From positions 2,852,001 through 2,916,000 of the forward strand of contig NC_014328.1 in the NCBI RefSeq assembly GCF_000143685.1: a stretch of 64,000 nucleotides of DNA, read 5' to 3'. The DNA is from Clostridium ljungdahlii DSM 13528. GTDB taxonomy: Bacteria; Bacillota; Clostridia; Clostridiales; Clostridiaceae. This document shows, piece by piece, positions 42,984-53,041 of this stretch. How positions within the stretch are numbered: the first letter of the stretch is position 1; each line of letters opens with the position of its first letter. The translations under genes were made by a program, and so were the position numbers. The notes under the pieces are model-generated. The model saw only the letters and a list, made by a program, of their open reading frames with translations. It was not told where the DNA came from and made no database searches.

Positions 42984-44684
42984 TTACTCACAAAATAGGC
43001 TTACTATTTCCTGTGTATTAACTCTTATAAGACCTTTATCCGTAATTTTTAGTTCTGGGCTTACTGGAAGAGATAGCGTACTAAAAGACATTATTTCATT
43101 ATTATGTTTATATCCAAGTTTCTTTAATGCCATTCTCACTTCTTTTAAATTTAAAGCTATGGACTCGATTGGTTCTTCAGACAATATCCCACCAACGGGA
43201 AGAGCAAGATTTGCTATAATTTTTCCATTCAAAGCTGCACAGTAACCCCCATTGTTTTTAATAACCCAATTTGCTGCTACTTTCATATCTTCTGTATTTT
43301 TTCCCATTACCATTAAATTATGATGGTCATGAGCATAGCTAGAAGCAACTGCTCCTCTTTCGATTATGCTGCCTGAAACAAGTCCATAAGATCTTTTTTT
43401 AGTATTATCATATCTATTAAAAACCGTAATAAGTGCATACTTAGAAGTTTCAAAAGAAAGCCTCTGGTCTTTCACTTCTACAAAATCGCTTTCTTCTTTT
43501 GTAAATGTACTATCACTTTGAACTTTCATTATTCTGCATTTTACTTTACCTTCTTTTACAGGTGCTTTAACTGAAAAGTCTGAGTCACTAACTGGATTCA
43601 TTTTAATGCTTTTATAAAAATACTCTGGAAATTCATGTTCTTCTTTCTCCCTAATATCCTTACATACAGGTTGGCCATTTTTATATACTTCATTAATACT
43701 AAATGATTTTAAATCATCCAATAAAATAAAATCAGCTATTTTTCCAGGTGCAATGCTTCCTCTATCGTAAAAATTCATTCTTCTTGCTGGAATAAAAGTA
43801 CTTGCATAAATAGCCATTTCCTGCTTCATACCCATGTCAATGGCTTTTTTAACAAGTCCATTCAAATGCGAAGTAATTAATTTATCTGCCATCGTATCAT
43901 CAGTAACAAAGCAAAAATGCTCATATAAATCATTAGAAATTAAATATTCCATGTTTTCTTTTGTCATTGATTTTTCCTGGATTTCTAAAAACATACCATT
44001 TAATATCTTTTCCTCAATAGATTTTGGAGTTTGCTGAGTATGATCTGCATCTACCCCCTGATATATATATCTTGCTAAATCAAGTCCAGATATTTTAGGA
44101 CAATGTCCTTCTATTTTGAAATGAGGTTTTTCTTTTTTTATCAATTTAATTATATTATTTATAAGCGAATCTTCACTATAAACCAAATCCTTAAAATTCA
44201 TAACTTCACCAATGCACCATATACGGTCATTTTTTATAAGTTCTGATACTTCTTTTATCCCTATTTGTCCACCTGTAGTTTCAAGTTTAGCCGATGTTGA
44301 TGGTACAGAACTTGGAATGCCATAAAATATATCCATTATATGCTGCCTATCAGAATCTATCATAGCTTTTATGCCTTCTATTCCAAATACATTTGCAATT
44401 TCATGTGGATCAGCAACAACTGTTGTAACTCCATTCTTAATAACAGCATTTGCAAAGTTTGTTGGTGTAGTCATTGAACTTTCAATATGCATATGTATAT
44501 CAATAAGGCCAGGTATTAGATATTTCTTATTACCTTCTATAATATTTCTTGCACTTATTTTTTCATGACAATCCTTACCTATATATAAAAACCTTCCATT
44601 TAATATTGATACATCACCGTATATAAATTTTTTAAAATAAGCATTAAAAACATAAACATCTTTTATGATTAAATCTGCTTTCAT
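42984..44684 (-). CDS. ade: Adenine deaminase
   Basis: 566 residues from the ATG at 44684 (AAAGGTG upstream); bacterial Ade proteins are about 570-590. IDIHMHIESSM holds the first metal His pair, EGHCPKISG, DADHTQ and DDTMADKL follow, and the C-terminal domain has YAHDHHNLMVMG. Converts adenine to hypoxanthine plus ammonia with Mn/Fe. Operon with MtaD-like gene and, upstream, a Pot-type ABC importer. A long hairpin (44710-44767) separates it from the importer genes. Confidence 0.92.
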   Translation of the reverse strand: MKADLIIKDVYVFNAYFKKFIYGDVSILNGRFLYIGKDCHEKISARNIIEGNKKYLIPGLIDIHMHIESSMTTPTNFANAVIKNGVTTVVADPHEIANVFGIEGIKAMIDSDRQHIMDIFYGIPSSVPSTSAKLETTGGQIGIKEVSELIKNDRIWCIGEVMNFKDLVYSEDSLINNIIKLIKKEKPHFKIEGHCPKISGLDLARYIYQGVDADHTQQTPKSIEEKILNGMFLEIQEKSMTKENMEYLISNDLYEHFCFVTDDTMADKLITSHLNGLVKKAIDMGMKQEMAIYASTFIPARRMNFYDRGSIAPGKIADFILLDDLKSFSINEVYKNGQPVCKDIREKEEHEFPEYFYKSIKMNPVSDSDFSVKAPVKEGKVKCRIMKVQSDSTFTKEESDFVEVKDQRLSFETSKYALITVFNRYDNTKKRSYGLVSGSIIERGAVASSYAHDHHNLMVMGKNTEDMKVAANWVIKNNGGYCAALNGKIIANLALPVGGILSEEPIESIALNLKEVRMALKKLGYKHNNEIMSFSTLSLPVSPELKITDKGLIRVNTQEIVSLFCE

Positions 44685-44709
44685 ATGATCACCTTTCTTA
44701 AACGTAAAT

Positions 44710-44767
44710 AAGACATCTGAAAAAATAAGTTCATCAGCATATGGATTCATTATTTTTCAGATGTCTT
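44710..44767 (-). promoter_or_regulatory. Long hairpin between importer and deaminase genes
   Basis: AAGACATCTGAAAAAATA (44710-44727) pairs with TATTTTTCAGATGTCTT (44751-44767), 17 bp with one bulged base. The loop is 23 bases. It could end part of the importer transcript or set differential expression. It has no purine-riboswitch core. Confidence 0.6.
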
Positions 44768-44783
44768 CTATTTAAAATTAAAA

Positions 44784-45842
44784 CTAATTATTGTAAATCT
44801 TGTTCCACTGATCAATCCAGTTTTTATTGTTCTTATTTATAAATTTGAAATCTAAAACATTTGATTTTTCAACTTCATCTCCATATGTTAGACCCTGTGT
44901 TTCCGTACCTTGTAATTTTACATCGCTGTTAACTGGTGATTCGCCTACATCTTTAGATGTTTTTTGTTCAACTTCTGCACTCAATACATAATTTATAAAC
45001 TTCAATGCTAATTCTTTATTTTTTGAACTTTTTACTATATTTACAGTATTAAAGTTAAGATATGCTCCTTCGCCTGGATCAACAAATTTTACTGAAGGAA
45101 CTGCTTTTTTAATTGAACCATAAACAAAATCCGCAGCAACTGCAGCTGTTATTTCTCCATTAGAAAACATATTTACAAGATCAGAAGATTTAGTATATGT
45201 CTTAACTACATTTGGTTTTAAAGCTTGAAGTGATTTAAATGCATCTACACCTTTATCACTTGTTACATCAACACCATCCTTCTTTGAAGCTGCACAAACC
45301 ATAGCAGGTCCAAATGTTGTTGTTATATCTGGTATTGCTATTTTACCCTTAAAATCAGGACTCCATAAATCTTTCCATGAAGCTATATTTCCATTTACTT
45401 TTTCAGGATTATAAACTATAGCTGCTCTATTTAAAGTATATGCTGGACCATATCCTTCAGTTATAAACTTTTGTGCCTTAGGTATTACTTTCTTTGCATT
45501 TGGTACCTTACTATAATCAATTTTTTCAAATAATCCATCTTGTATGCCTTCTTCAGAAAAAGATTCTGCAAGGTACATTATATCAACGTTACTGTTTGGA
45601 TTATTTTTGAGTTTAGTTAATCTTTCTCCATTATTTCCTGTTTCCAAAACTATTTTTACATTGTTTGCTTTCTCAAAAGGCTCAAAAACATCTTTTTGAA
45701 GAGCATCTTCATTTAATCCCCATGTTGATATTACAAGTTGCTTTTGATCACTTTTTGAATCTGTACTTTGCGCTGCACTTCCACATCCAGAAAGTGCTGA
45801 TAGCAAAAATATGGATGCTAAAGCCAAAGGTAATTTTTTCAT
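44784..45842 (-). CDS. ABC importer substrate-binding lipoprotein (PotD-like)
   Basis: 352 residues with a lipobox (LSALSGC, Cys20). The bacterial extracellular solute-binding type 1/8 fold: LVISTWGLNEDALQKDVFEPFEK, the TLNRAAIVYNPEKVNG and KDLWSPDFKGKIAIPD stretches are PotD/polyamine-like. The ligand pocket Asp/Glu residues cannot be verified here. Because adenine and MTA deaminases follow, the substrate might be polyamines or adenine-containing compounds. Confidence 0.86.
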   Translation of the reverse strand: MKKLPLALASIFLLSALSGCGSAAQSTDSKSDQKQLVISTWGLNEDALQKDVFEPFEKANNVKIVLETGNNGERLTKLKNNPNSNVDIMYLAESFSEEGIQDGLFEKIDYSKVPNAKKVIPKAQKFITEGYGPAYTLNRAAIVYNPEKVNGNIASWKDLWSPDFKGKIAIPDITTTFGPAMVCAASKKDGVDVTSDKGVDAFKSLQALKPNVVKTYTKSSDLVNMFSNGEITAAVAADFVYGSIKKAVPSVKFVDPGEGAYLNFNTVNIVKSSKNKELALKFINYVLSAEVEQKTSKDVGESPVNSDVKLQGTETQGLTYGDEVEKSNVLDFKFINKNNKNWIDQWNKIYNN

Positions 45843-45845
45843 TTT

Positions 45846-46907
45846 TTATTCCTCCTCAGATTTTTTAACAATTATTAATTTATTTGAAGGTAAATAAAGC
45901 TTTACCTCATTTCCAATATCATACACTTCATCATTTCCATTGTTTACAATAATTGATCCAAGCTTTGTATTGACAGAATACTGGTATGCTTTTCCCAAAT
46001 ATGTTCTAACTTCGATTGTTCCATCTAGTATATTTTCATTGCCTGTAAAATCAGATGCTAATATTTTAATATCATCAGGTCTTATAGTAGCTTTTATTTT
46101 GCCAGGAACATTTTCATGATTTTTAATATGAATTTCAATATTGCAATCTGCATTAAATACATCATCTTTAACATATTCTAAGTCAATAAAATTTTCGAAT
46201 CCTACAAACTTTGCCACAAATTCTGTATTAGGCTTTGAATATATTTTTTCTGGAGTATCATATTGTTCAATTACACCTTTATTCATTACTGCAACTTTAT
46301 CTGATATGGAAAAGCATTCTTCCTGATCATGAGTTACAAAAACAGTTGTAATTCCAAAACGCTGCTGTAATTTTCTAATTTCTACTCTCATTTTTAATCT
46401 CAATTTAGCATCTAAATTACTAAGTGGTTCATCCAGCAAAAGAAGATCAGGTTTTATAACAAGTGCTCTAGCTATAGCAACTCTCTGTCTTTGTCCTCCT
46501 GACAATTCTGCAGGATACCTTTTACCATATTCTTCTAAATCTACTATTTCAAGAAATTTGTTAACTGACTCAGTTATAGTTTTTTTATCTACATTTCTCA
46601 TCTTAAGTCCAAAAGCTATATTATCAAAAACATTGAGATGAGGGAAAAGCGCATAACTTTGAAATACCATTCCAAAATTTCTCTTATTAACAGGTATTTT
46701 AGTATAATCCTTACCATCAAATATAAATTGACCACCTGTTGGCTCTAAAAAGCCACTTATTACTCTCAATGTAGTAGTTTTTCCACACCCGCTTGGTCCA
46801 AGAAGTGAAACCAACTTTCCCTTTTCAATATCAAGGTTTAATTTTTTTAATATATTTGTTTTTCCATCATAAGAAACTGCAATATCTTTTAAATTTATTA
46901 AAGCCAT
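45846..46907 (-). CDS. ABC importer ATP-binding protein (PotA-like)
   Basis: 353 residues. Walker A GPSGCGKTT, signature LSGGQRQR, Walker B LLLLDEPLSNLD, H-loop VTHDQEE, and a C-terminal TOBE regulatory domain (KATIRPDDIKIL...). Typical PotA/FbpC importer ATPase. Three bp separate it from the lipoprotein gene. The gene order permease-permease-ATPase-binding protein is shared with spermidine/putrescine and iron systems. Confidence 0.9.
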   Translation of the reverse strand: MALINLKDIAVSYDGKTNILKKLNLDIEKGKLVSLLGPSGCGKTTTLRVISGFLEPTGGQFIFDGKDYTKIPVNKRNFGMVFQSYALFPHLNVFDNIAFGLKMRNVDKKTITESVNKFLEIVDLEEYGKRYPAELSGGQRQRVAIARALVIKPDLLLLDEPLSNLDAKLRLKMRVEIRKLQQRFGITTVFVTHDQEECFSISDKVAVMNKGVIEQYDTPEKIYSKPNTEFVAKFVGFENFIDLEYVKDDVFNADCNIEIHIKNHENVPGKIKATIRPDDIKILASDFTGNENILDGTIEVRTYLGKAYQYSVNTKLGSIIVNNGNDEVYDIGNEVKLYLPSNKLIIVKKSEEE

Positions 46908-46923
46908 GTAGCACCTCCATATT

Positions 46924-47706
46924 TTATTTTGTAAAATAATTTAATCCCAAAGTTTTCTCAACAATAAACATTATTATAATAGTCATAAACATCAATATGA
47001 CTGAAAGAGCTGAAACACTAGGGTCATAATTGTATTCAACATAACTCATCATACTTATCGGCAGCGTACTCACTCCCGGTCCTGTTAAAAATATAGATAC
47101 AGGTACATTATTGAAGGAATTTATAAATGCCAACATAAAGGCTGCAATTATACCAGATGTTATATTTGGCATGACAACTAGAAAAAATGTTTTTATTCTA
47201 GAAGCTCCAAGACTTATAGCTGCTTCTTCAATAGAATAATCCAATCCTCCAAGACTTGAGCCAATGACCCTTATTATATATGGAATTACTATAACAACAT
47301 GTCCAATTAATAAGCTAGTTAAAATATTCATTTTAAGAGTAATTGTTATAAATCTAAAGAGTGCAAATCCAAGTACTATTCCTGGTATTGTAACTGGTGA
47401 TAGAAATATATTGTTAATAAACTTTTTTCCTCTAAAATCATTTCTACTAATCACATAACATGCAGGTATTCCAACAATAAGTGCAATTAAAGTTGCAGCT
47501 ATGGATACTTCCAAACTTATACCTAACGTAGTCATAAAAGTTGGTGACTGAAAAACATGTATAAACCATCTTATTCCTATATGCTTAGGTGGAAATGCTA
47601 TGAAATTATCTGTTCCAAAAGCTGTTACAGCAACTATCAAAAGCGGTCCAAATAGAAATATGTATACAAGAAATACGAATAATGTAAGCAATTTATTTTT
47701 TTTCAT
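46924..47706 (-). CDS. ABC importer permease (PotC-like)
   Basis: 260 residues with six helices; start at 47706 (MKKNKLLTLFVFLVYIF) with AGGGGTG upstream, and the frame opening at 47763 is ignored. The EAA loop reads EEAAISLGASRIKTFFLVVMP. Adjoins the PotB-like gene with a 1-bp gap. Confidence 0.88.
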   Translation of the reverse strand: MKKNKLLTLFVFLVYIFLFGPLLIVAVTAFGTDNFIAFPPKHIGIRWFIHVFQSPTFMTTLGISLEVSIAATLIALIVGIPACYVISRNDFRGKKFINNIFLSPVTIPGIVLGFALFRFITITLKMNILTSLLIGHVVIVIPYIIRVIGSSLGGLDYSIEEAAISLGASRIKTFFLVVMPNITSGIIAAFMLAFINSFNNVPVSIFLTGPGVSTLPISMMSYVEYNYDPSVSALSVILMFMTIIIMFIVEKTLGLNYFTK

Positions 47707-47707
47707 T

Positions 47708-48535
47708 CTATACACCCCTTTCATATAATCTTGATGCAAATTTATTGATTCCAAACATAACAATCAATGTAGCTATAATCATGACAGCAGAAACTACAGA
47801 AGCGCCTGTCCAATCACTTAGCGTCATAGCCTTTTGATATATGAGCGTTGCAAGCACTGTATTTTTATTTCCTCCAAGAAGTTGGGGTGTTGTATATGCC
47901 GTTAATGCACCAGTAAAAACAAGAATACTTCCCACTATCATTCCTGGAACACTTAATGGAAAAATGACCTTAAAAAAGGCTGCTATTCTACTAGCACCAA
48001 GACTTTGGGCAGCTTCTACGAAATCACTATTAATATTTTCCATTACTCCAACCAAAGAAACAATCATAAGAGGCAAAAATAAGTATACACTTCCTATAAT
48101 TATTGCAAACTCCGTATAAAGAATTTCTCGTGGTTCACTTATAATATGACAATTTATAAGTAGTGTGTTTATAGCTCCATTTTTACCAAGTATAGTCATC
48201 CACGCAAATGCACGAACAATAGAGTTGGTTAGGAGTGGAAATACCGTAAGTGCAAGAAGTAATCCTCTTATTTTTTTATCACTTCTTGATAAATAATAAG
48301 AAACTGGTACTCCAAGTATTATACAAGCAATAGTCGTTATAATTGCTATTCTAAGAGTACGAAAAAATATGTTCATTAAATAACTATCTTTAAAGAAAGA
48401 TAAATACAACTTAGGTGTAATACCTTTATCACTTACAACTGTAGGAATTAATATATTTATAAGTGGTGCCATTAAAAAGAATAAAATTATTAAAATTCCA
48501 GGTACTAACATTAAATAAAGTACTTTTTTTCTCAT
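47708..48535 (-). CDS. ABC importer permease (PotB-like)
   Basis: 275 residues, six helices, EAA loop VEAAQSLGASRIAAFFKVIFP. GGAGGG before the ATG. First gene of the importer/purine-salvage operon. The 289-bp gap to the divergent threonine aldolase gene must hold both promoters; no riboswitch is recognised in it. Confidence 0.88.
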   Translation of the reverse strand: MRKKVLYLMLVPGILIILFFLMAPLINILIPTVVSDKGITPKLYLSFFKDSYLMNIFFRTLRIAIITTIACIILGVPVSYYLSRSDKKIRGLLLALTVFPLLTNSIVRAFAWMTILGKNGAINTLLINCHIISEPREILYTEFAIIIGSVYLFLPLMIVSLVGVMENINSDFVEAAQSLGASRIAAFFKVIFPLSVPGMIVGSILVFTGALTAYTTPQLLGGNKNTVLATLIYQKAMTLSDWTGASVVSAVMIIATLIVMFGINKFASRLYERGV

Positions 48536-48824
48536 TATAAGTAGCCCTCCTTTGTATTTTTAAGTTTATCTGATCTGAATCTAAGAATCTCTTCATATTA
48601 AACAAAGTATTAATATATGTTTGTGCTATACGAATGTTATTACATTTTTTCTCTACAATATTCATAATATTATCACTTCACCTTGGAAACGTCAAGGGAT
48701 TTTGGTCGAAATAAGGGTTTTAGTAAAGAAGTTCCAATAGTATTGACTTTTATAACATAAGGTATAACATTTTTAGTAATAGGGAAAAGAGATTTAATGA
48801 AAATGTAAGAGGAGGTTTTTGGCA

Positions 48825-49856
48825 ATGTATAGTTTTAAAAATGATTATAGTGAAGGAGCTCATCCAAGAATATTAAATGCTTTAGTTGAATCAAATATGG
48901 AGCAAACTTCAGGTTACGGTGAAGATATATATACAGAAAGAGCTGTTGAGCTTTTGAAGCAAAAAATTAAGCGAGATGATGCCCACATTCACCTGTTTGT
49001 TGGAGGCACACAGGCAAATCTCACTGCAATTTCAGCTTTTTTAAGACCTCATGAAGCAGCTATTGCTGCTAATACAGGACATATACTAGTTCACGAGACA
49101 GGAGCTATAGAAGCTACAGGGCATAAGATTATCTCTATAAAAGTAAGCAATGGCAAACTAAGTCCCGAAGACATCAAACCTGCCTTAGATGAACATACCG
49201 ATGAGCATATGGTAAAGCCTAAACTAGTGTACATCTCAAACTCTACAGAAATTGGTTCTATATATAAAAAAAGCGAACTAGAAAAACTAAGCAAATTTTG
49301 CAAAGAAAATAAACTGCTTTTATACATAGATGGCGCAAGGTTAGGTTCGGCCCTATGTTCAGAAGAAAATGATGTGGAACTTTCTGATTTAGCTAGATTA
49401 GCAGATGCGTTCTATATAGGTGGGACCAAAAATGGTGCGCTAATGGGTGAGGCTATGGTCATATGTAACAACTCACTTAAAGAAGACTTTCGATTTTATA
49501 TTAAACAAAAGGGAGCATTGCTTGCAAAAGGTAGACTTCTTGGAATACAATTCTTAGAACTTTTCAAAGATGACTTATATTTTGATTTGGCAAAGCATGC
49601 AAATGTCATGGCAGATTTACTTAGGAAGGAAATCAGTAAGGCTGGATATTCATTTTTGACCCACTCGCCTTCAAATCAGATATTCCCAATCTTACCAAAC
49701 AAGTTGATTGAAAAGCTTGGAAATAAATATTCTTTTACAATTTGGCAAAAATCAGATAAATATAACTCCGTTATTCGCCTTGTAACTTCTTGGGCAACAA
49801 AAGAGTCTATGGCTTTAGATTTTATTAATGATTTAAAAAATTTTACTGAAGTGTAA
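48825..49856 (+). CDS. ltaE: Low-specificity L-threonine aldolase (PLP enzyme)
   Basis: 343 residues; ATG at 48825, GGAGG nine bases upstream. Fold-type I beta-eliminating lyase family: FKNDYSEGAHPRIL, SGYGEDIYT, FVGGTQANLTA, HETGAIEATGHK, IDGARLGSAL, and the PLP Lys in YIGGTKNGAL. Splits threonine or allo-threonine into glycine and acetaldehyde. Single gene, followed by a good terminator. Confidence 0.9.
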   Translation: MYSFKNDYSEGAHPRILNALVESNMEQTSGYGEDIYTERAVELLKQKIKRDDAHIHLFVGGTQANLTAISAFLRPHEAAIAANTGHILVHETGAIEATGHKIISIKVSNGKLSPEDIKPALDEHTDEHMVKPKLVYISNSTEIGSIYKKSELEKLSKFCKENKLLLYIDGARLGSALCSEENDVELSDLARLADAFYIGGTKNGALMGEAMVICNNSLKEDFRFYIKQKGALLAKGRLLGIQFLELFKDDLYFDLAKHANVMADLLRKEISKAGYSFLTHSPSNQIFPILPNKLIEKLGNKYSFTIWQKSDKYNSVIRLVTSWATKESMALDFINDLKNFTEV

Positions 49857-49870
49857 TTTGAATTATTGGG

Positions 49871-49918
49871 AAAATGAGTATTAGACTTATTTTTAAGCTA
49901 GCCTGTACTCATTTTTTC
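49871..49918 (+). terminator. Terminator after threonine aldolase
   Basis: AAAATGAGTA / TACTCATTTT, 10-bp stem, with T-rich tail. Confidence 0.75.
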
Positions 49919-49963
49919 TTTAAATCGATATTCTTTCATTCAAAATTAAACTCTTTTGCCATA

Positions 49964-50875
49964 CTAATAAAATTTAATATTTGAAAATCTCCTTTTTATT
50001 GCAAAGCTATATTTAACATCGGGATAGCCAAATATGACCATAATACCGTTTTTATTTTTCAATGGTATCCCATACTTTTCTTTTATTTTCTTTCCAAAAA
50101 GGTTTAACAGTACATTTGGTGTACCAAGCATACAACTTCCTAATCCTAATGATTGTGCTGCAAGCATTGTATAAGTTGCAGGAATATATGGATCAGCAGG
50201 ATCAGCATATGGAGAAGCATGAAAATACATTGCTAACGGTGCAGAATATGTTAGCCAGTTCTTCCCTTCATCATAATTTTTTATAAATGTCTCTATAGCA
50301 GTTGAAGCAAAGGTTTTTAAAGAATCATATGCAGCTTTTCCTATAAATGGCCTATAAATTTTAAGCATTATAGTGGAAAACAGCCATCTATTTTTTTTCA
50401 AAACATTGATTAAATTCAGTGTAAATTCTTCCACTTTTTCATTTCCATCTAAAACCAAAACTTCAACATCGGAACTTCCAAGACCGTTAGGAGCGGTCGC
50501 TGATGCTTCTAATATTTTTTTTATTATTTCACGTTCTACTTTTTGCTTTTTATAATTTCTCACACTTCTACGGGACATCATTAATGACTTTAAATTTTCA
50601 TAATTGGTCCTGTCTTGAAACTTTGGTAATTCCATAACATCATCTGGCGTCATATCTCTGCCAATAACTTTTATTGCTTTGTTTGGACAAACTGCCATAC
50701 ATTGTCCACAAGCAATACATCCAAATACTCGACTATGATCTACTTTAACAATTTTATCTTCTATAAATAATGGTGCTCCCTTACATACTTTTACACAGAG
50801 TCCACAGGTTGTACATTTGTTTTTATCTATTTTAACTTCAGCACATTCATAAAATCGACCAGTTTTTAATGGCAT
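49964..50875 (-). CDS. Ferredoxin-nitroreductase fusion protein
   Basis: 303 residues. The first ~65 carry two 4Fe-4S motifs (CTTCGLCVKVC and CIACGQCMAVC-P), and the rest is a flavin nitroreductase domain (MSRRSVRNYKKQKV, ASATAPNGLGSSD, AAQSLGLGSCMLG). These common clostridial proteins pass electrons from ferredoxin or NAD(P)H to FMN. The TetR gene directly upstream, 19 bp away, likely controls it. Substrate unknown; nitro compounds or quinones. Confidence 0.9.
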   Translation of the reverse strand: MPLKTGRFYECAEVKIDKNKCTTCGLCVKVCKGAPLFIEDKIVKVDHSRVFGCIACGQCMAVCPNKAIKVIGRDMTPDDVMELPKFQDRTNYENLKSLMMSRRSVRNYKKQKVEREIIKKILEASATAPNGLGSSDVEVLVLDGNEKVEEFTLNLINVLKKNRWLFSTIMLKIYRPFIGKAAYDSLKTFASTAIETFIKNYDEGKNWLTYSAPLAMYFHASPYADPADPYIPATYTMLAAQSLGLGSCMLGTPNVLLNLFGKKIKEKYGIPLKNKNGIMVIFGYPDVKYSFAIKRRFSNIKFY

Positions 50876-50894
50876 AGATATTCAACTCCTTTCA

Positions 50895-51557
50895 CTATTT
50901 ACCAAACATGCTATTTAAAACACTCCAAAATACATCAACATCATCATCGATTTCTTCTGGTTTAAAGCCAACTACTCTCAGCATACTTATACCTATATAC
51001 AATGCTATTATTGCATAAGCAGACTTATTTATATCCGTTTCTTTAAAGTCACCAACCTTATTTCCATAATTAATAATTGATGAAATTCCTTTACAATCGC
51101 CTTTATATACTTCATGTAAAACTGCCTGCAGCTTTGCATCTACCATTGCCCTTGAAAAGAAACTTACAAATAACTTAGCTTTTTTTGCTGGCGGAATATT
51201 CATTGACCCCACCCCATGAATTTCAGATACATTTAATTTAGTTTCAAATTCCTTATCAATGTTGTAATACTCTGGCAAAGCATTTTTCTGAACTATCTTC
51301 AGAATTTGAAATGGGGTCATATTCTTCCCTACTTCACTATTTATCTTTGTACCATAATAGCTTAAAAATGCTTTAAAGGCTTCAAGAATAAGATTGTCCT
51401 TACTTTTAAAATAGTAACTAATAACACCTTTAGAACAATTAGCCTCTTTTGCCACCATGTCCAGTGACATTTTTTCTATACCCACCTTACAAATACACTC
51501 TAGCGTTGAATTAATTATTTGACTTCTTCTTATAGGCTCCATCCCAACTTTAGGCAT
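50895..51557 (-). CDS. TetR-family transcriptional regulator
   Basis: 220 residues. N-terminal helix-turn-helix (IEKMSLDMVAKEANCSKGVISYYFKSKDNLI), followed by a helical ligand domain. First gene of the two-gene unit with the ferredoxin-nitroreductase. AGGGGG is the ribosome site. Probably autorepressor of the pair. Confidence 0.9.
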   Translation of the reverse strand: MPKVGMEPIRRSQIINSTLECICKVGIEKMSLDMVAKEANCSKGVISYYFKSKDNLILEAFKAFLSYYGTKINSEVGKNMTPFQILKIVQKNALPEYYNIDKEFETKLNVSEIHGVGSMNIPPAKKAKLFVSFFSRAMVDAKLQAVLHEVYKGDCKGISSIINYGNKVGDFKETDINKSAYAIIALYIGISMLRVVGFKPEEIDDDVDVFWSVLNSMFGK

Positions 51558-51632
51558 ACATTTCCCCCTAATATGTGATTATTTTATTTTGACCAGTCAT
51601 CTTAAAATAACAATACCACCTTTATAATAAAA

Positions 51633-51673
51633 AAACAATATGACAACACTTATAAAAAACTGTCATATTGTTT
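51633..51673 (-). terminator. Terminator of the MBL hydrolase gene
   Basis: 13-bp perfect stem AAACAATATGACA / TGTCATATTGTTT with a T tail on the minus strand, 90 bp after the stop. Confidence 0.8.
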
Positions 51674-51765
51674 ACTGTTAATTTTGCTGTACCTATCTAA
51701 AATTCAACTTCATCTGTAGACTTTAACTGTACAAACCTTCCTCCTAATACATTATTATTTATTAC

Positions 51766-52521
51766 TCAATATTCCATATATTCTCCATCCTTTGGAATAG
51801 AAACCTGTCCTAAAAGTGAATTATCCTTTAAAAAACTTCTTAGTTCCTTTCTCATAAGACTGCAGTGATTCCAAGCCTCCATGTGAACAACAATCACTTT
51901 GGATTTTGGCACTTTTTTGCAAATATGAAATATATCCTCTTTATTCATGGTAATAGGAATACCTCCCTCTGTCAACTGTGCAGCACCTGCAAAAATAACA
52001 ACTAATTCAGGATTATAAATTTCTAATGCTTTCTCTACTTCCAAACACCATACTGTATCCCCTGTTATATATAATGAGGGTTCATTTTTAGTTTTAATAA
52101 CATATCCTGAAACTATCCCCATTTGTTTTGCAACTTCACCCTTACCATGTTGACCCCCTACACGTTTAAAAATAATATCATTCCAACAACAATCTTTTTC
52201 AATTGGATTAACAGAGTAAAATTCCTTTTGTCTCACTTTTACTTCATCCTCACTCTGACAGAATATAGGTATATTTTTAGGTAATAATCTTGCTGCCGTT
52301 TCATCAAAATGATCGCTGTGCATATGAGTTAAAAGGACTGCATCAGTTCTTACAATATCATTGACATCAATAGGCAATTCCACCAGTGGATTTCTATTTC
52401 TATTTGACACATTAGGAATATAAGGCATTGTTCCTTTTTTACTAAGCACTGGATCAACTAGAATTGTCTTATTATTTATAATTAGCCTTAATGTTGCATG
52501 GCGTATAAGCTGAATTCTCAT
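51766..52521 (-). CDS. Metallo-beta-lactamase-fold hydrolase (UlaG-like)
   Basis: 251 residues. Zinc motif LLTHMHSDHFD (H-x-H-x-D-H), with later GQHGKGE, YITGDTVW and VVHMEAWNH carrying further ligands. Similar to broad UlaG-like L-ascorbate-6-phosphate lactonase relatives; the true substrate is not known. Divergent from the Lrp gene, which could regulate it. Confidence 0.85.
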   Translation of the reverse strand: MRIQLIRHATLRLIINNKTILVDPVLSKKGTMPYIPNVSNRNRNPLVELPIDVNDIVRTDAVLLTHMHSDHFDETAARLLPKNIPIFCQSEDEVKVRQKEFYSVNPIEKDCCWNDIIFKRVGGQHGKGEVAKQMGIVSGYVIKTKNEPSLYITGDTVWCLEVEKALEIYNPELVVIFAGAAQLTEGGIPITMNKEDIFHICKKVPKSKVIVVHMEAWNHCSLMRKELRSFLKDNSLLGQVSIPKDGEYMEY

Positions 52522-52627
52522 AGTTTTTCCTCCTTGTATATGATATATTAATTATAAGTCATACTGCTTTTACTTGGAGAAAGTAATTGCCTATTTTCAG
52601 TTTCATCATGAAAGGAAATTTATAATT

Positions 52628-53041
52628 ATGCTTGACCAAACAGATATAAAGATTTTAACCTTATTAAAAGAAAATTCTAGGCTTCAATGGCGTGAAATTG
52701 GAGAGTTAGTTCATTTAACAGGACAAGCAGTAGCAAATAGAATTAAGAAAATGGGAAAGGAAGGAATCATTGAAAAGTATACCATAAATTTAAATAACAC
52801 AAAACTTGATAAAAGCTTAATTGCCTATATAACTGTTTTTATGAAAACCTCCAATCATCCTGCTTTTATACAATTTGTTAAAAACAATAAATTCATAATT
52901 GAGTGCCACAGGATAAGCGGAGATGGCTGCTATTTATTAAAGGTAAATGTAACTGATGAAGAAAATCTTATGTGCTTGTTAAATAAAATTTTAGGCTTTG
53001 GAAATTATCGTCTAAATATATCTATTAGTAGGATAAAGTAA
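52628..53041 (+). CDS. Lrp/AsnC-family transcriptional regulator
   Basis: 137 residues from the ATG at 52628. N-terminal winged helix (LDQTDIKILTLLKENSRLQWREIG, TGQAVANRIKKM) and a C-terminal RAM-type domain (LIAYITVFMKTSNH, CHRISGDGCYLLKVNV). Divergent from the MBL hydrolase. Its last 17 bp overlap the end of the convergent MerR gene. Confidence 0.9.
   Translation: MLDQTDIKILTLLKENSRLQWREIGELVHLTGQAVANRIKKMGKEGIIEKYTINLNNTKLDKSLIAYITVFMKTSNHPAFIQFVKNNKFIIECHRISGDGCYLLKVNVTDEENLMCLLNKILGFGNYRLNISISRIK

Noticed and set aside
44684..44784. Purine riboswitch before adenine deaminase
   Set aside because: The gap holds one long simple hairpin without the three-way junction core or its conserved loops.
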